This document shows positions 9,164-16,312 of a stretch of DNA of 64,000 nucleotides, piece by piece. Source of the stretch: Marinifilaceae bacterium (GTDB lineage: Bacteria; Bacteroidota; Bacteroidia; Bacteroidales; Marinifilaceae). The position numbers and the translations under genes are program-made. How positions within the stretch are numbered: position 1 is the stretch's first letter; every line of letters starts with the position of its first letter. The DNA lies in contig JAFGYE010000116.1 in the NCBI GenBank assembly GCA_016936255.1, forward strand, positions 40,007 through 104,006, in the 5' to 3' direction. Under the pieces are notes generated by a model, which saw nothing but the letters and a program-made list of their open reading frames with translations, was not told the origin of the DNA and did not search any database.

Positions 9164-9244
9164 TTATTTCATAGGAATCCTGTTCTTCTCTCCGCTAAAA
9201 AAGAAAAAAATAAAAAACCAACTCTTAAAAAATACTGTTTTCAT
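9164..9244 (-). CDS. Phe leader peptide 2 (26 aa, 8 Phe)
   Basis: Starting at ATG 9244 the peptide begins MKTVFFKSWFFIFFFFSGEK and ends NRIPMK before TAA. Eight of its first sixteen residues are Phe, clustered as FF, FF and FFFF. It lies 20 bp before the terminator hairpin that precedes pheA. This is the standard arrangement for ribosome-mediated attenuation: stalling at Phe codons when charged tRNA-Phe is scarce frees the antiterminator and lets transcription enter pheA. Confidence 0.9.
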   Translation of the reverse strand: MKTVFFKSWFFIFFFFSGEKNRIPMK

Positions 9245-9332
9245 CTGTTTATAATTTTAAGTTTTTGTCAGATGGAACTTACCATATAATCATTTCCCTG
9301 TGTGTAGAAAGCTTTATACATGGACATTTCAT
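9242..9332 (-). repeat. 5'-UTR element, copy 2
   Basis: Second of four related leader elements. It begins ATGAAATGTCCAT, contains ACACAGGGAAATGATTAT and ATGGTAAGTTCC, then an AAAATTATAAACAG tail ending at the ATG of Phe leader peptide 2. CCAT (9320-9323) can pair with ATGG (9282-9285), extended to 7 bp in this copy. Confidence 0.75.
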
Positions 9333-9453
9333 GTGTTTATAATTTGATTTTTAATTACCATATAGCCTGTCCCGAACTTGTTTCGGGAGAACTTACCATT
9401 CTGAGATAATCATCCCTCTGTGTGTCAAAATCGCTTTGATATGGACGTTTCAT
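9330..9453 (-). repeat. 5'-UTR element, copy 1
   Basis: First tandem copy in the pheA leader: ATGAAACGTCCAT, then ACACAGAGGGATGATTAT and AATGGTAAGTTC, interrupted by a TCCCGAA / TTCGGGA hairpin (about 9371-9388), then the shared tail AAATTATAAACACATGAAA, which is also the first codons of copy 2. CCAT (9441-9444) pairs with ATGG (9396-9399). Confidence 0.75.
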
Positions 9454-9468
9454 ATAGTCAAAAAAAAA

Positions 9469-9486
9469 GAGCCCTTACAGAGGCTC
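9469..9486 (-). terminator. promoter-proximal Phe attenuator terminator
   Basis: Minus strand GAGCC / GGCTC hairpin followed by about ten T. The 5' arm contains CCTCT (9479-9483), which is complementary to AGAGG (9512-9516) just after the stop of leader peptide 1, forming an alternative antiterminator. It lies more than 370 bp upstream of pheA. Confidence 0.8.
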
Positions 9487-9517
9487 ATCATCAATTAAAT
9501 AGTACGTGAATCCTCTT

Positions 9518-9571
9518 CTAACAACAACTGCTAAAAAAGAAAAATCGCCCGATATGCATATTATTACTCAT
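9518..9571 (-). CDS. Phe leader peptide 1 (17 aa, FFFF)
   Basis: ATG at 9571 gives MSNNMHIGRFFFFSSCC; an internal ATG at 9559 is also possible. The four Phe codons and the following TTTTTAGC-type sequence closely match the distal part of leader peptide 2, suggesting that the two leaders arose by duplication. A terminator hairpin and an antiterminator alternative follow directly. Confidence 0.8.
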   Translation of the reverse strand: MSNNMHIGRFFFFSSCC

Positions 9572-9592
9572 ACTTTCTGTACTAATTCTTTT

Positions 9593-9600
9593 CAAAGGTA
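9593..9600 (-). promoter_or_regulatory. probable -7 box of the pheA leader transcript
   Basis: TACCTTTG matches the Bacteroidota -7 consensus TAnnTTTG and sits about 22 bp before the start codon of leader peptide 1. No well-spaced -33 TTG is evident. Confidence 0.5.
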
Positions 9601-9812
9601 AAAAAATATTTCATACAACCTGAGAATTATCATACTCATGCAGGCAGCAATGCCGTTAAACCTCTCAATGTTATGATATGACTGCTGGTAATTCTTCTCA
9701 ATACCTATCTTTTTTATTGATTCTAATTTTTAACAGATCAATAACAACCACCCCTGTACTTTCTCAACCAATAGTAGTATATTTAATACTTCAATGTCTT
9801 TATATATCGGAA

Positions 9813-10307
9813 ATGAAATTTAGATGCCAATTATTACTACTTAGCTTGCTTATTATTTCAATAAAATCAGTAAGCGCTCAGGAAATTAAATCCCACAATT
9901 TTAAGGACCTGGAACCTATTCTTCATCATCAGAATGATACCACTTACGTGATTAACTTTTGGGCGATGTGGTGCAAACCATGTGTTGAAGAACTTCCTGA
10001 ATTTGAAGATATCCGTAAAGATTATACAGGTAAAAAGGTAAAAGTAATACTGGTTAGTCTCGATTTTGGAAAAAATGTAGAAGAGCGCTTACTCGGCTTT
10101 TTAAAGAAAAAAAATATAAATGCTGAAGTTGTTTTACTCGATGATCCGGATGCAAATAGCTGGATTGGAAAAGTTGATAAAGACTGGGATGGTGCTCTTC
10201 CTGCTACTCTTATCTATAAAAAAGGGATTCGAAAAGTTTTTACCCGTCAGATTTCGTACGACGAATTGGCGGGCTCAATTGATAAATTAAATAATCAACC
10301 GAATTAA
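9813..10307 (+). CDS. TlpA-like exported thioredoxin-fold protein
   Basis: 164 residues from ATG 9813, chosen because it starts a signal peptide (MKFRCQLLLLSLLIISIKSVSAQ); the frame is open further upstream but without coding character. The thioredoxin fold carries WCKPC (C54, C57) in INFWAMWCKPCVEELP, and GALPATLIY supplies the cis-Pro. It probably acts as a periplasmic thiol-disulfide reductase or as a lipid-anchored TlpA/ResA-type protein. The next redox gene follows after 11 bp, so the two are likely co-transcribed. Confidence 0.88.
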   Translation: MKFRCQLLLLSLLIISIKSVSAQEIKSHNFKDLEPILHHQNDTTYVINFWAMWCKPCVEELPEFEDIRKDYTGKKVKVILVSLDFGKNVEERLLGFLKKKNINAEVVLLDDPDANSWIGKVDKDWDGALPATLIYKKGIRKVFTRQISYDELAGSIDKLNNQPN

Positions 10308-10318
10308 AATTTATAATT

Positions 10319-10918
10319 ATGAAGAAAGTATTGATTTTGGGTCTGTTTATATTGGCCACAATGGGAATACGAGCTCAAGGCTACCAGATAGGCGACAAGG
10401 CGAAAGACTTTAAACTGAAAAATGTTGATGGGAAACAGATTTCGCTAGCCGATTACAAGGATGCCAAAGGATTCATTGTGATTTTCACATGCAATCATTG
10501 TCCTTATTCTGTAGCTTATGAAGATCGGATTCTCGAAATTGACAAAAAATACAAGGAAAAAGGATTCCCGGTAATTGCTATCAATCCAAACGATCCGGAA
10601 TTGTACGAAAGCGATTCTTTCGACAATATGATTGTACGGGCAAAGGAAAAAGGATTTACATTCCCTTATCTGATGGATGAAACACAGGAAGTATTTAAAA
10701 GATTTGGCGCAACCAAAACTCCTCACGTTTTTATTTTAAGCAATAAGAGCGGAGAATACACAGTGGAATATATTGGTGCGATCGATAACAATTACAAAGA
10801 CGCATCTCAGGTTACAAGCAGATATGTTGAGGATGCTGTAGATGCACTCTTACAAAATAAAAAACCAGAAGTTACTTCGACAAAAGCAATTGGTTGTGGA
10901 ATTAAAACCAAAGGATAA
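10319..10918 (+). CDS. exported redoxin (peroxiredoxin-like, CNHC motif)
   Basis: 199 residues with a short signal peptide (MKKVLILGLFILATMGIRAQ). It is an AhpC/TSA-Redoxin domain with the active-site motif FTCNHCPYSVAYEDR (C58, C61), as found in the thioredoxin-family redoxins common in Bacteroidota, plus the cis-Pro segment GATKTPHVF. A late cysteine (AIGCGIK) is near the C terminus. Probable role: periplasmic thiol oxidoreductase or peroxidase. It is the second gene of the tlpA-like pair and ends at a terminator. Confidence 0.88.
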   Translation: MKKVLILGLFILATMGIRAQGYQIGDKAKDFKLKNVDGKQISLADYKDAKGFIVIFTCNHCPYSVAYEDRILEIDKKYKEKGFPVIAINPNDPELYESDSFDNMIVRAKEKGFTFPYLMDETQEVFKRFGATKTPHVFILSNKSGEYTVEYIGAIDNNYKDASQVTSRYVEDAVDALLQNKKPEVTSTKAIGCGIKTKG

Positions 10919-10936
10919 GGAAATCACCAAGAAAAA

Positions 10937-10966
10937 AGATCCAGACATCAAATGATGCCTGGATCT
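10937..10966. terminator. bidirectional intrinsic terminator
   Basis: AGATCCAGACATC / GATGCCTGGATCT with an AAAT loop, between two convergent genes. The T-run is clearer on the minus strand (CTTTTTTC). Confidence 0.75.
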
Positions 10967-11011
10967 TTACTATAATTCAATTGCATTCCAACCTGCTGAA
11001 TTGGTTCCTGT

Positions 11012-11959
11012 TTATTCGGCAATTTTTAAAGACAGCTTTCCAACCACCCTGCCCGTTTCACTGTACTGATGAGCCTTGTCAATATCAATTAGATCGTAAG
11101 ATTTATCGATGTAAGTTTTTAAAAGGCCTGCATCAACAAAATCAGCCAATAATTCCAGATCTGCCTTACTTTCCTGTACAAAGATCTTCTTCATTTTTTT
11201 TGAACTAACCAGATTATGAATAGATCCGAGCAAGAGAATATTGAACGAAGGAAGTGTAGTCACAAAAACCCCACCCCGCTGCAAAATATGTTTTACTTTT
11301 GAATATTCCTGATTTCCTACTACATCGAAAAAAATGTCATACTCTTCCTGAAGCGAAACAATATCTTGTTCAAAATAGTCAACGACCTGATCGGCACCTA
11401 ACTCTTTTGCAAATTGTACATTTCTGTTGCTGCACACCCCTGTAACCTTGCAGTCGTAAGCTTTAGCCAATTGCACAGCAAAAGACCCAACACCTCCCGA
11501 GCAACCATTCACCAAAACACTCATTCCTTTTCGGATATTACCCATGTTCCGAAGTGCCTGCAGTGCTGTTAATCCTGCCAAAGGCAAAGTTGCCGCCTCT
11601 TCAAAATTCATTTTTTGCGGTTTTAATGCCAGATGACATGCAGAAGTAGCTACATATTCAGCATAGGCACCATTCTTTGTAATATCAATTTTTCCAAAAA
11701 CCTCATCGCCGACTCTAAAGAACTGAACATTTTTACCAATTTCTACAATTCGGCCAGCAATATCTCCTCCTAATACACAGGGCAGTTTCTTTCTCATGAA
11801 TAGTTTCAAACTGCCTTTACGGATTTTCCAATCGACAGGATTGACAGAAGATGCATAAACCTCAACCAGAACCTGATTATGATCTACCTGAGGGCGAGCA
11901 AGATTAGCTATCTCTAATACATCCGGAGCCCCGTACTTTTTCATAACTACCGCTTTCAT
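11012..11959 (-). CDS. zinc-type alcohol dehydrogenase/quinone oxidoreductase family protein (MDR)
   Basis: 315 residues, a medium-chain reductase: GroES-like N-terminal half (about 1-125, with VLGGDIAGRIVEIG) and NAD(P)-binding Rossmann half (VNGCSGGVGSFAVQLAKA, then GADQVVDY). The structural-zinc cysteines are absent, which favours an NADPH-dependent quinone- or enone-reductase type. The start ATG at 11959 is immediately preceded by copy 4 of the 5'-UTR element, so translation or transcription may be controlled there. The specific substrate is unknown. Confidence 0.88.
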   Translation of the reverse strand: MKAVVMKKYGAPDVLEIANLARPQVDHNQVLVEVYASSVNPVDWKIRKGSLKLFMRKKLPCVLGGDIAGRIVEIGKNVQFFRVGDEVFGKIDITKNGAYAEYVATSACHLALKPQKMNFEEAATLPLAGLTALQALRNMGNIRKGMSVLVNGCSGGVGSFAVQLAKAYDCKVTGVCSNRNVQFAKELGADQVVDYFEQDIVSLQEEYDIFFDVVGNQEYSKVKHILQRGGVFVTTLPSFNILLLGSIHNLVSSKKMKKIFVQESKADLELLADFVDAGLLKTYIDKSYDLIDIDKAHQYSETGRVVGKLSLKIAE

Positions 11960-12041
11960 CTGTTTGTATTTTTTATTTTATTACCATGAGTAAATAATCA
12001 TGCCCTGCATGCCGCAACTGCCTTTTATGAACGTTTCACAT
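11957..12041 (-). repeat. 5'-UTR element, copy 4
   Basis: Minus strand: ATGTGAAACGTTCAT, GCAGGGCATGATTAT, CATGGTAAT, then an AT-rich tail to the ATG at 11959. It is the most divergent copy. TCAT (12027-12030) can still pair with ATGG (11984-11987) through a wobble. Confidence 0.6.
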
Positions 12042-12129
12042 CCTGAAAATTTACAATTCAAAACACTTCTAATTAACCCGTTGAGCTTCGTTCAAGTTAC
12101 AACAAGTTTCCAATACTTTCAAAGAAAAA

Positions 12130-12151
12130 GGCTCATCCTTAAGGATAAGCC
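12130..12151 (-). terminator. intrinsic terminator of the nitroreductase gene
   Basis: Minus strand GGCTTATCC / GGATGAGCC with a TTAA loop and a TTTTTCTTT tail, 20 bp after the stop codon. Confidence 0.8.
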
Positions 12152-12170
12152 CAATTGTATAATCTATATC

Positions 12171-12743
12171 TTATTTCATATCGTCCCAATCGCCGTCAAA
12201 CAAAATTTTATCCAAAGAACGCCGTTCCCTTTTACTCGATTCCATTTCTCTAATATTTTCGGGTAATTGCATTGGATCGCCTCTATAACCAACAGCGATC
12301 ATTGTTACAATATCAAAATCGAAAGGAATTTCGAACATCTCCCGAGCTTTTTCAACACTAAAACCAGCCATTTGATGCATATATAAATCCATACTCGTTG
12401 CCTGAGCAGACATGTTTCCAATGGCCAAACCCAAATCATGACGCGCATGATGATTTTCTTTTTGATTCTGAGCAAACTTTTTTGCAGCTAGTGTCAAAAT
12501 AATCATGGGTGCTGTTTTTACCCACATCTGATTAAACTCTCCCAAACAAGACAACAATTGATCGTATCGCTCCGGGTAATCTTTTGTTGCGTAAACAAAC
12601 CTCCACGGTTGTTCATTAAAACAAGACGCGGCAAATGATGCAGCCTCGAATAATTTTTCAATCTTGGCAGGTTCAATTTCTTTGTCCCCAAAGGCTCTCG
12701 GACTCCATCGTTTGTCTATCAATTCATGAATTTCAGCACTCAT
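12171..12743 (-). CDS. nitroreductase family protein
   Basis: 190 residues, a nitroreductase (FMN-dependent) fold: RWSPRAFGDKEIE at the N terminus contacts FMN phosphate, ASCFNEQPWRFVYA and the C-terminal AVGYRGDP are conserved elements. Family members reduce nitro compounds, quinones or flavins with NAD(P)H in the cytosol as dimers; the physiological substrate is not predictable. It is monocistronic with its own terminator. Confidence 0.9.
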   Translation of the reverse strand: MSAEIHELIDKRWSPRAFGDKEIEPAKIEKLFEAASFAASCFNEQPWRFVYATKDYPERYDQLLSCLGEFNQMWVKTAPMIILTLAAKKFAQNQKENHHARHDLGLAIGNMSAQATSMDLYMHQMAGFSVEKAREMFEIPFDFDIVTMIAVGYRGDPMQLPENIREMESSKRERRSLDKILFDGDWDDMK

Positions 12744-12883
12744 TGCTCTATCGGTTTATAATGAAAAAATGTCCTTACATCAGTAAAATGGCGATACCGG
12801 GGTAGGTTTTGGTAAAGAATTACACAGCTTTGAAGATAAGCATATTTTAACAAAAATTAAGGACTTGCTTGTATTTTATTGTC

Positions 12884-12891
12884 TATATTTG
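12884..12891 (+). promoter_or_regulatory. candidate -7 box
   Basis: TATATTTG fits TAnnTTTG and lies about 40 bp upstream of the metallophosphoesterase start, with TTG triplets about 16 bp further upstream. Confidence 0.4.
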
Positions 12892-12931
12892 GGCCTATTT
12901 AATAATCAATGAACCACTTATAATAACTTGA

Positions 12932-14197
12932 ATGAAAGCAAGTGTATATTTATTGATTCCTCTGTTACTATTTATGCTGTTGGTAGACATTTATACCTAC
13001 CGTGGTGTGAAACCTCTGATTGCCAAGATAAAATATTCACCGGCAAGACAATCATTAAGCATCCTGTTTTGGGGTATTTCAGTTTTAGTTTTTGCTGGTT
13101 TTACCCTGTTTATGTTCGGGATTAAGCATGTACAACAATCTGAAACCTATATCTATGTTGGATACCTGGTAGCTGGTTTTTCATTGTTTTATATTCCAAA
13201 GTTTGTATTTGTACTTTTCGTTCTATTAAAAGATATACTAGGAGCGATTGCAGGAATCATTAATTGGTTCGGGGAGAGAAAGAAAAAAAGTGTACCACAA
13301 TTTAATTCGAAGAGAAAAATGGAGAGATCCGAGTTTTTGTATCAAATGGGATTGATTTTAGCAGCCATTCCGTTTGCATCAATTTTATATGGTGTAACCA
13401 AAGGGAAATTTAACTACAGGGTAATGAGGGAAAAGATCAGCTTCGATCATCTTCCCAAGTCATTTAAAGGGCTCAAAATCGTTCAAATATCCGACATGCA
13501 TCTGGGCAGTTTCAATAAGAATTTTGAGAAAATAACCAAGGCTGTTGAACTGATCAACGAACAAGAACCGGACCTGATTCTATTCACAGGCGATTTGGTA
13601 AATAACTTTGCCGAAGAAACAGAAGGATGGGCACCGATATTGTCTAAAATGAATGCGAAAATTGGAAAATATTCCATCATGGGGAATCACGACTACGGTG
13701 ATTATTCTTACTGGAAATCACCTGCCGACAAAGCCCAAAATTTACAAACAATTAAAGATTTTCACCACGAAATGGGCTTTAAGCTGCTTCTGAACGAATC
13801 GGAAACCATATCATTAAATGGTGAAGAAATTGCACTGGTTGGTGTCGAAAACTGGGGTAAACCTCCTTTCCCTCAGCATGGCGATTTACAAAAAGCCATC
13901 AACGGATCGGCCAATCTGCCCTTTAAAATTTTGATGAGTCACGATCCTTCGCATTGGGATGCGCAGGTTTTGGATACTGATATTGCCCTTACCTTCTCGG
14001 GTCATACACATGGAATGCAATTTGGGCTCGAACGGGCAGGCATAAAATGGAGTCCGGTACAGTACAAATATCCCCGCTGGGGCGGATTGTACCAGCAAGG
14101 GAATCAATACCTTTATGTGAATCGTGGTTTTGGTTATATCGGATTCCCCGGCCGGGTTGGTATGCCACCCGAAATTACCTTGGTGGAACTGACCTAA
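12932..14197 (+). CDS. membrane-anchored metallophosphoesterase (YkuE-like)
   Basis: 421 residues. Three or more hydrophobic segments lie in the first about 110 residues and another near 135-155. A calcineurin-like phosphoesterase domain follows with all metal-binding motifs: DMHLGS (about 188), GDLVN (about 219), GNHDYG (about 251) and SGHTHGMQFG (about 357). Homologues hydrolyse phosphate esters at the membrane, for example UDP-sugar-lipid or phospholipid pyrophosphate substrates, but specificity is open. The start ATG at 12932 opens the first membrane helix. Confidence 0.9.
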   Translation: MKASVYLLIPLLLFMLLVDIYTYRGVKPLIAKIKYSPARQSLSILFWGISVLVFAGFTLFMFGIKHVQQSETYIYVGYLVAGFSLFYIPKFVFVLFVLLKDILGAIAGIINWFGERKKKSVPQFNSKRKMERSEFLYQMGLILAAIPFASILYGVTKGKFNYRVMREKISFDHLPKSFKGLKIVQISDMHLGSFNKNFEKITKAVELINEQEPDLILFTGDLVNNFAEETEGWAPILSKMNAKIGKYSIMGNHDYGDYSYWKSPADKAQNLQTIKDFHHEMGFKLLLNESETISLNGEEIALVGVENWGKPPFPQHGDLQKAINGSANLPFKILMSHDPSHWDAQVLDTDIALTFSGHTHGMQFGLERAGIKWSPVQYKYPRWGGLYQQGNQYLYVNRGFGYIGFPGRVGMPPEITLVELT

Positions 14198-14254
14198 CTG
14201 AACGCAGACTAACGCGAACACATCTGGTTGTAAACAGATTCTGAAATTATAGAT

Positions 14255-14278
14255 AAGGATGCGCACTTGCGTGTCCTT
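14255..14278 (+). terminator. intrinsic terminator
   Basis: AAGGATGCGCA / TGCGTGTCCTT stem (two wobble pairs) followed by TTTTTTT, 58 bp after the phosphoesterase gene. Confidence 0.8.
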
Positions 14279-14489
14279 TTTTTATTTTTACACCTCATCC
14301 CCGGCCCTTCTCCTGATGGTGAAGGAGAACAAAACGCGCAAAAAAACCAATGACAATACATTTTTATTTTGTACATTTAACAGACTTAGTGATTTGATAC
14401 ATTGACAGTTCCAAACACCCCTTATTACATACTGTCAAGATTTTCGGATTACTACCTTCATTTCTTACTACGAACTAAACATTTTTTCT

Positions 14490-14918
14490 ATGAACGAATT
14501 CAAGAAATTTATAGCCAAAGGAAATGTACTTGAAATGGCTGTCGGTCTGATTATGGCTCTTTACTTTGGTGCCATTGTTAAATCATTGGTAAATGATATT
14601 ATTATGCCTCCGGTAGGAATTGTATTAGGCGGAGTTGATTTCTCTGATCTGAAAATAATTCTGCAGTCGGCTGTTCTGGAATCGGCACCCGGTGCCGGCG
14701 ATGCTGTTGGCGAGGTAGCAATTGCTTATGGTTTGTTTATTAATGCAATTATTACCTTCCTGATTGTTGCCTTCGCTATTTTTATGCTTGTAAAATCATT
14801 CAATAAAATGAAAGAGAAAATGGAAAAGAAAGCAGAAGAAGCACCTGCGGCACCAGCCACTCCAAGCAAAGAGGAAGTACTGTTAACAGAAATACGCGAT
14901 CTGCTAAAAAATAAATAA
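14490..14918 (+). CDS. mscL: large-conductance mechanosensitive channel
   Basis: 142 residues, typical MscL length. The N-terminal amphipathic helix FKKFIAKGNVLEMAVGLIM leads into TM1 (NVLEMAVGLIMALYFGAIVKSLV, given here only as a location) with the conserved gate region and DIIMPPVG, then a periplasmic loop with two extra acidic/alanine stretches, TM2 (about 85-105), and a charged C-terminal bundle (ILLTEIRDLLKNK-like end). It forms a homopentameric emergency valve in the inner membrane under osmotic downshock. It is monocistronic with a terminator. Confidence 0.95.
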   Translation: MNEFKKFIAKGNVLEMAVGLIMALYFGAIVKSLVNDIIMPPVGIVLGGVDFSDLKIILQSAVLESAPGAGDAVGEVAIAYGLFINAIITFLIVAFAIFMLVKSFNKMKEKMEKKAEEAPAAPATPSKEEVLLTEIRDLLKNK

Positions 14919-14924
14919 AACAGA

Positions 14925-14944
14925 AAGGACTCGAAAGAGTCCTT
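14925..14944 (+). terminator. mscL terminator
   Basis: AAGGACTC GAAA GAGTCCTT hairpin followed by seven T. Confidence 0.9.
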
Positions 14945-14980
14945 TTTTTGATGTTGTGCTTTTAAAATCTTAGTTCTATT

Positions 14981-15044
14981 ATCGGAGGTATACTACTCCA
15001 ACGATCGGAGTACTACTACTCCAGGCATCGGAGTAGTACCAGTC
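14981..15044. repeat. 2.8 tandem copies of a 23-bp palindromic repeat
   Basis: Units start ATCGGAG at 14981, 15004 and 15027. Each contains GGAGTA...TACTCC-type dyad symmetry, with small differences between units. It is intergenic, between mscL and the DUF4469-type remnant. Confidence 0.8.
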
Positions 15045-15089
15045 TTATTCTTAAAATAATTATAAGCAGTAAAAATACCACAAAATAAG

Positions 15090-15111
15090 AGCCAATTGGT
15101 TAGAATTGGCT
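15090..15111 (-). terminator. possible terminator hairpin
   Basis: Minus strand AGCCAATT / AATTGGCT stem followed by a short T-containing stretch, about 60 bp beyond the 3' end of the DUF4469-type remnant. Confidence 0.45.
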
Positions 15112-15169
15112 TTCATTACAATCAATAATAGTTTGTTTGCTGCGGCCTATTTAAAATAACATCAGACAA

Positions 15170-15745
15170 TTAACCAACAGGTAACAAGTCGATTAACAAG
15201 CGTCCCACTTTTATGTTTTTACTGTCTTTTAAAGCAACTCTCACCTCTACCTGAAAACTGCCTGTATTCAAAGTATCGGGTACAAAAAACAACAATTCCG
15301 ATGGTTTGTTTTTCACAACATTACCTGCTTTAGTGGCAGTACCATCACCGGCAATAAAAAAGATTCCCTGATTTTCATCCGCCTCATCGAATTTTAAAAG
15401 CGATCCTTTTAGGGAAGCAATCTGACCCGGACTAAAAGTCTCGTTGATGGCTTTGGTTTTTAAATCGGCGAACTGCTGAATCACCGGCTGTGCCACAGAT
15501 ATTTCGACCTTACGCAATTCTATCGAATTAACCGCTTGGGCCAAACGACTGCCTGCATTCAGGTTCAAACGAATGGCGTGACGCTTTTTGTCGAAACCAT
15601 CGCTCTCGTTAACAAACACCCCCGAAATACTCGGATACACCTTAAACAACTCGGTGTTTACATTGTTACCACTGGCTGCATTTCCTACCCGCAAAAGTTG
15701 AAGATGCTCGGCCAATGGGTTGCCTGTTTTTTTTGCATCAAATGC
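15170..15745 (-). pseudogene. 5'-truncated HU-like/DUF4469 DNA-binding-domain protein
   Basis: About 180 residues are open from a TTG at 15715; the frame extends only to a TAG at 15749-15751. The C-terminal part matches the DUF4469/Bvu_2165-like region of Bacteroidota 'DNA-binding domain' proteins: VNTELFKVYPSISGVF, then DGFDKKRHAIRLNLNAG, then a C-terminal Ig-like strand region. Intact members carry an HU-like segment of some 50 residues before this, which is missing. The 5' end abuts the equally truncated transposase-like gene on the other strand, so the break is probably a recombination joint. It could still be translated from a weak start. Confidence 0.65.
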
Positions 15746-16214
15746 ACCCTATTTTGTTACCATCTGTACCGCAAACAGGAAACATTTTTTCGGGCAGGTG
15801 CTAAATGGGCTGATGCAATTATCGGAAATCGGAAGAATGACCGAAACCTTTTGGCTGGCCATACCCGAACACTTTCCCTTTGTGCAGCTGGATGCCTTTG
15901 TGGTAATGCCCAACCATGTGCATGGCATAATTGTGATCAACAAAGCTGATGATAGACATTGTAAAGACAGAAAATCTTGTGTCTCCACAGTATCCACAAA
16001 AAACCAATTCGGGCCACAATCCAAAAATCTGGCGTCAATTGTCCGCGGGTTTAAAATTGGGGTGAAAAAATATGCCACCATGCACCAAATCGAATTTGCC
16101 TGGCAATCTCTTTACCACGATCACATCATCAGAAATGATATCGCCTACCAACGAATACATGATTACATTCTGAACAATCCCGCAAAATGGGAAGAAGATA
16201 AATTTCATAAATAA
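15720..16214 (+). pseudogene. REP-associated tyrosine transposase (RAYT/Y1_Tnp), N-terminally truncated
   Basis: 164 residues. The core matches the Y1_Tnp/RAYT family: APYFVTICTANRKHFFG, then VVMPNHVHGIIVI with the HxH metal site, the C-terminal YHDHIIRND region and the ILNNPAKWEEDKF end. Members usually begin with about 15 more residues of the RxSIRLKGYDY type; these are replaced here by a short sequence derived from the reverse strand of the neighbouring DUF4469-type gene. The catalytic Tyr is likely the one in YHDHI. A perfect 20-bp palindrome 67 bp downstream is a plausible REP substrate. Confidence 0.75.
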
Positions 16215-16216
16215 TA

Positions 16217-16303
16217 TCGTACAGACGCAAGATTTTCAATCTCAACGAGGAAATCTTTCATCTCAACGAAAATCCCGTACAGACGCAAGATCTTGCGTCT
16301 CAA
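16217..16303. repeat. REP-like palindromic repeats downstream of the RAYT gene
   Basis: Two copies of CGTACAGACGCAAGAT with interleaved ATCTCAACGA units. The second contains the perfect palindrome AGACGCAAGATCTTGCGTCT (16281-16300). Position and form fit REP/BIME sequences mobilised by RAYT proteins. Confidence 0.75.
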
Positions 16304-16312
16304 CTGGAATTC

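Noticed and set aside
9330..9453. Short frame of 32 codons starting MKRPYQSDFDTQRD inside 5'-UTR element copy 1
   Set aside because: The other copies break this frame early (MKRP-stop in copy 3), so the element is not conserved as coding sequence.
9678..9812. N-terminal extension of the TlpA-like protein by 45 codons
   Set aside because: The extension is not protein-like and precedes a perfect signal peptide start at 9813.
15040..15170. CRISPR-like interpretation of the 23-bp repeats near 15.0 kb
   Set aside because: Units are directly adjacent with no spacers and there are no cas genes.
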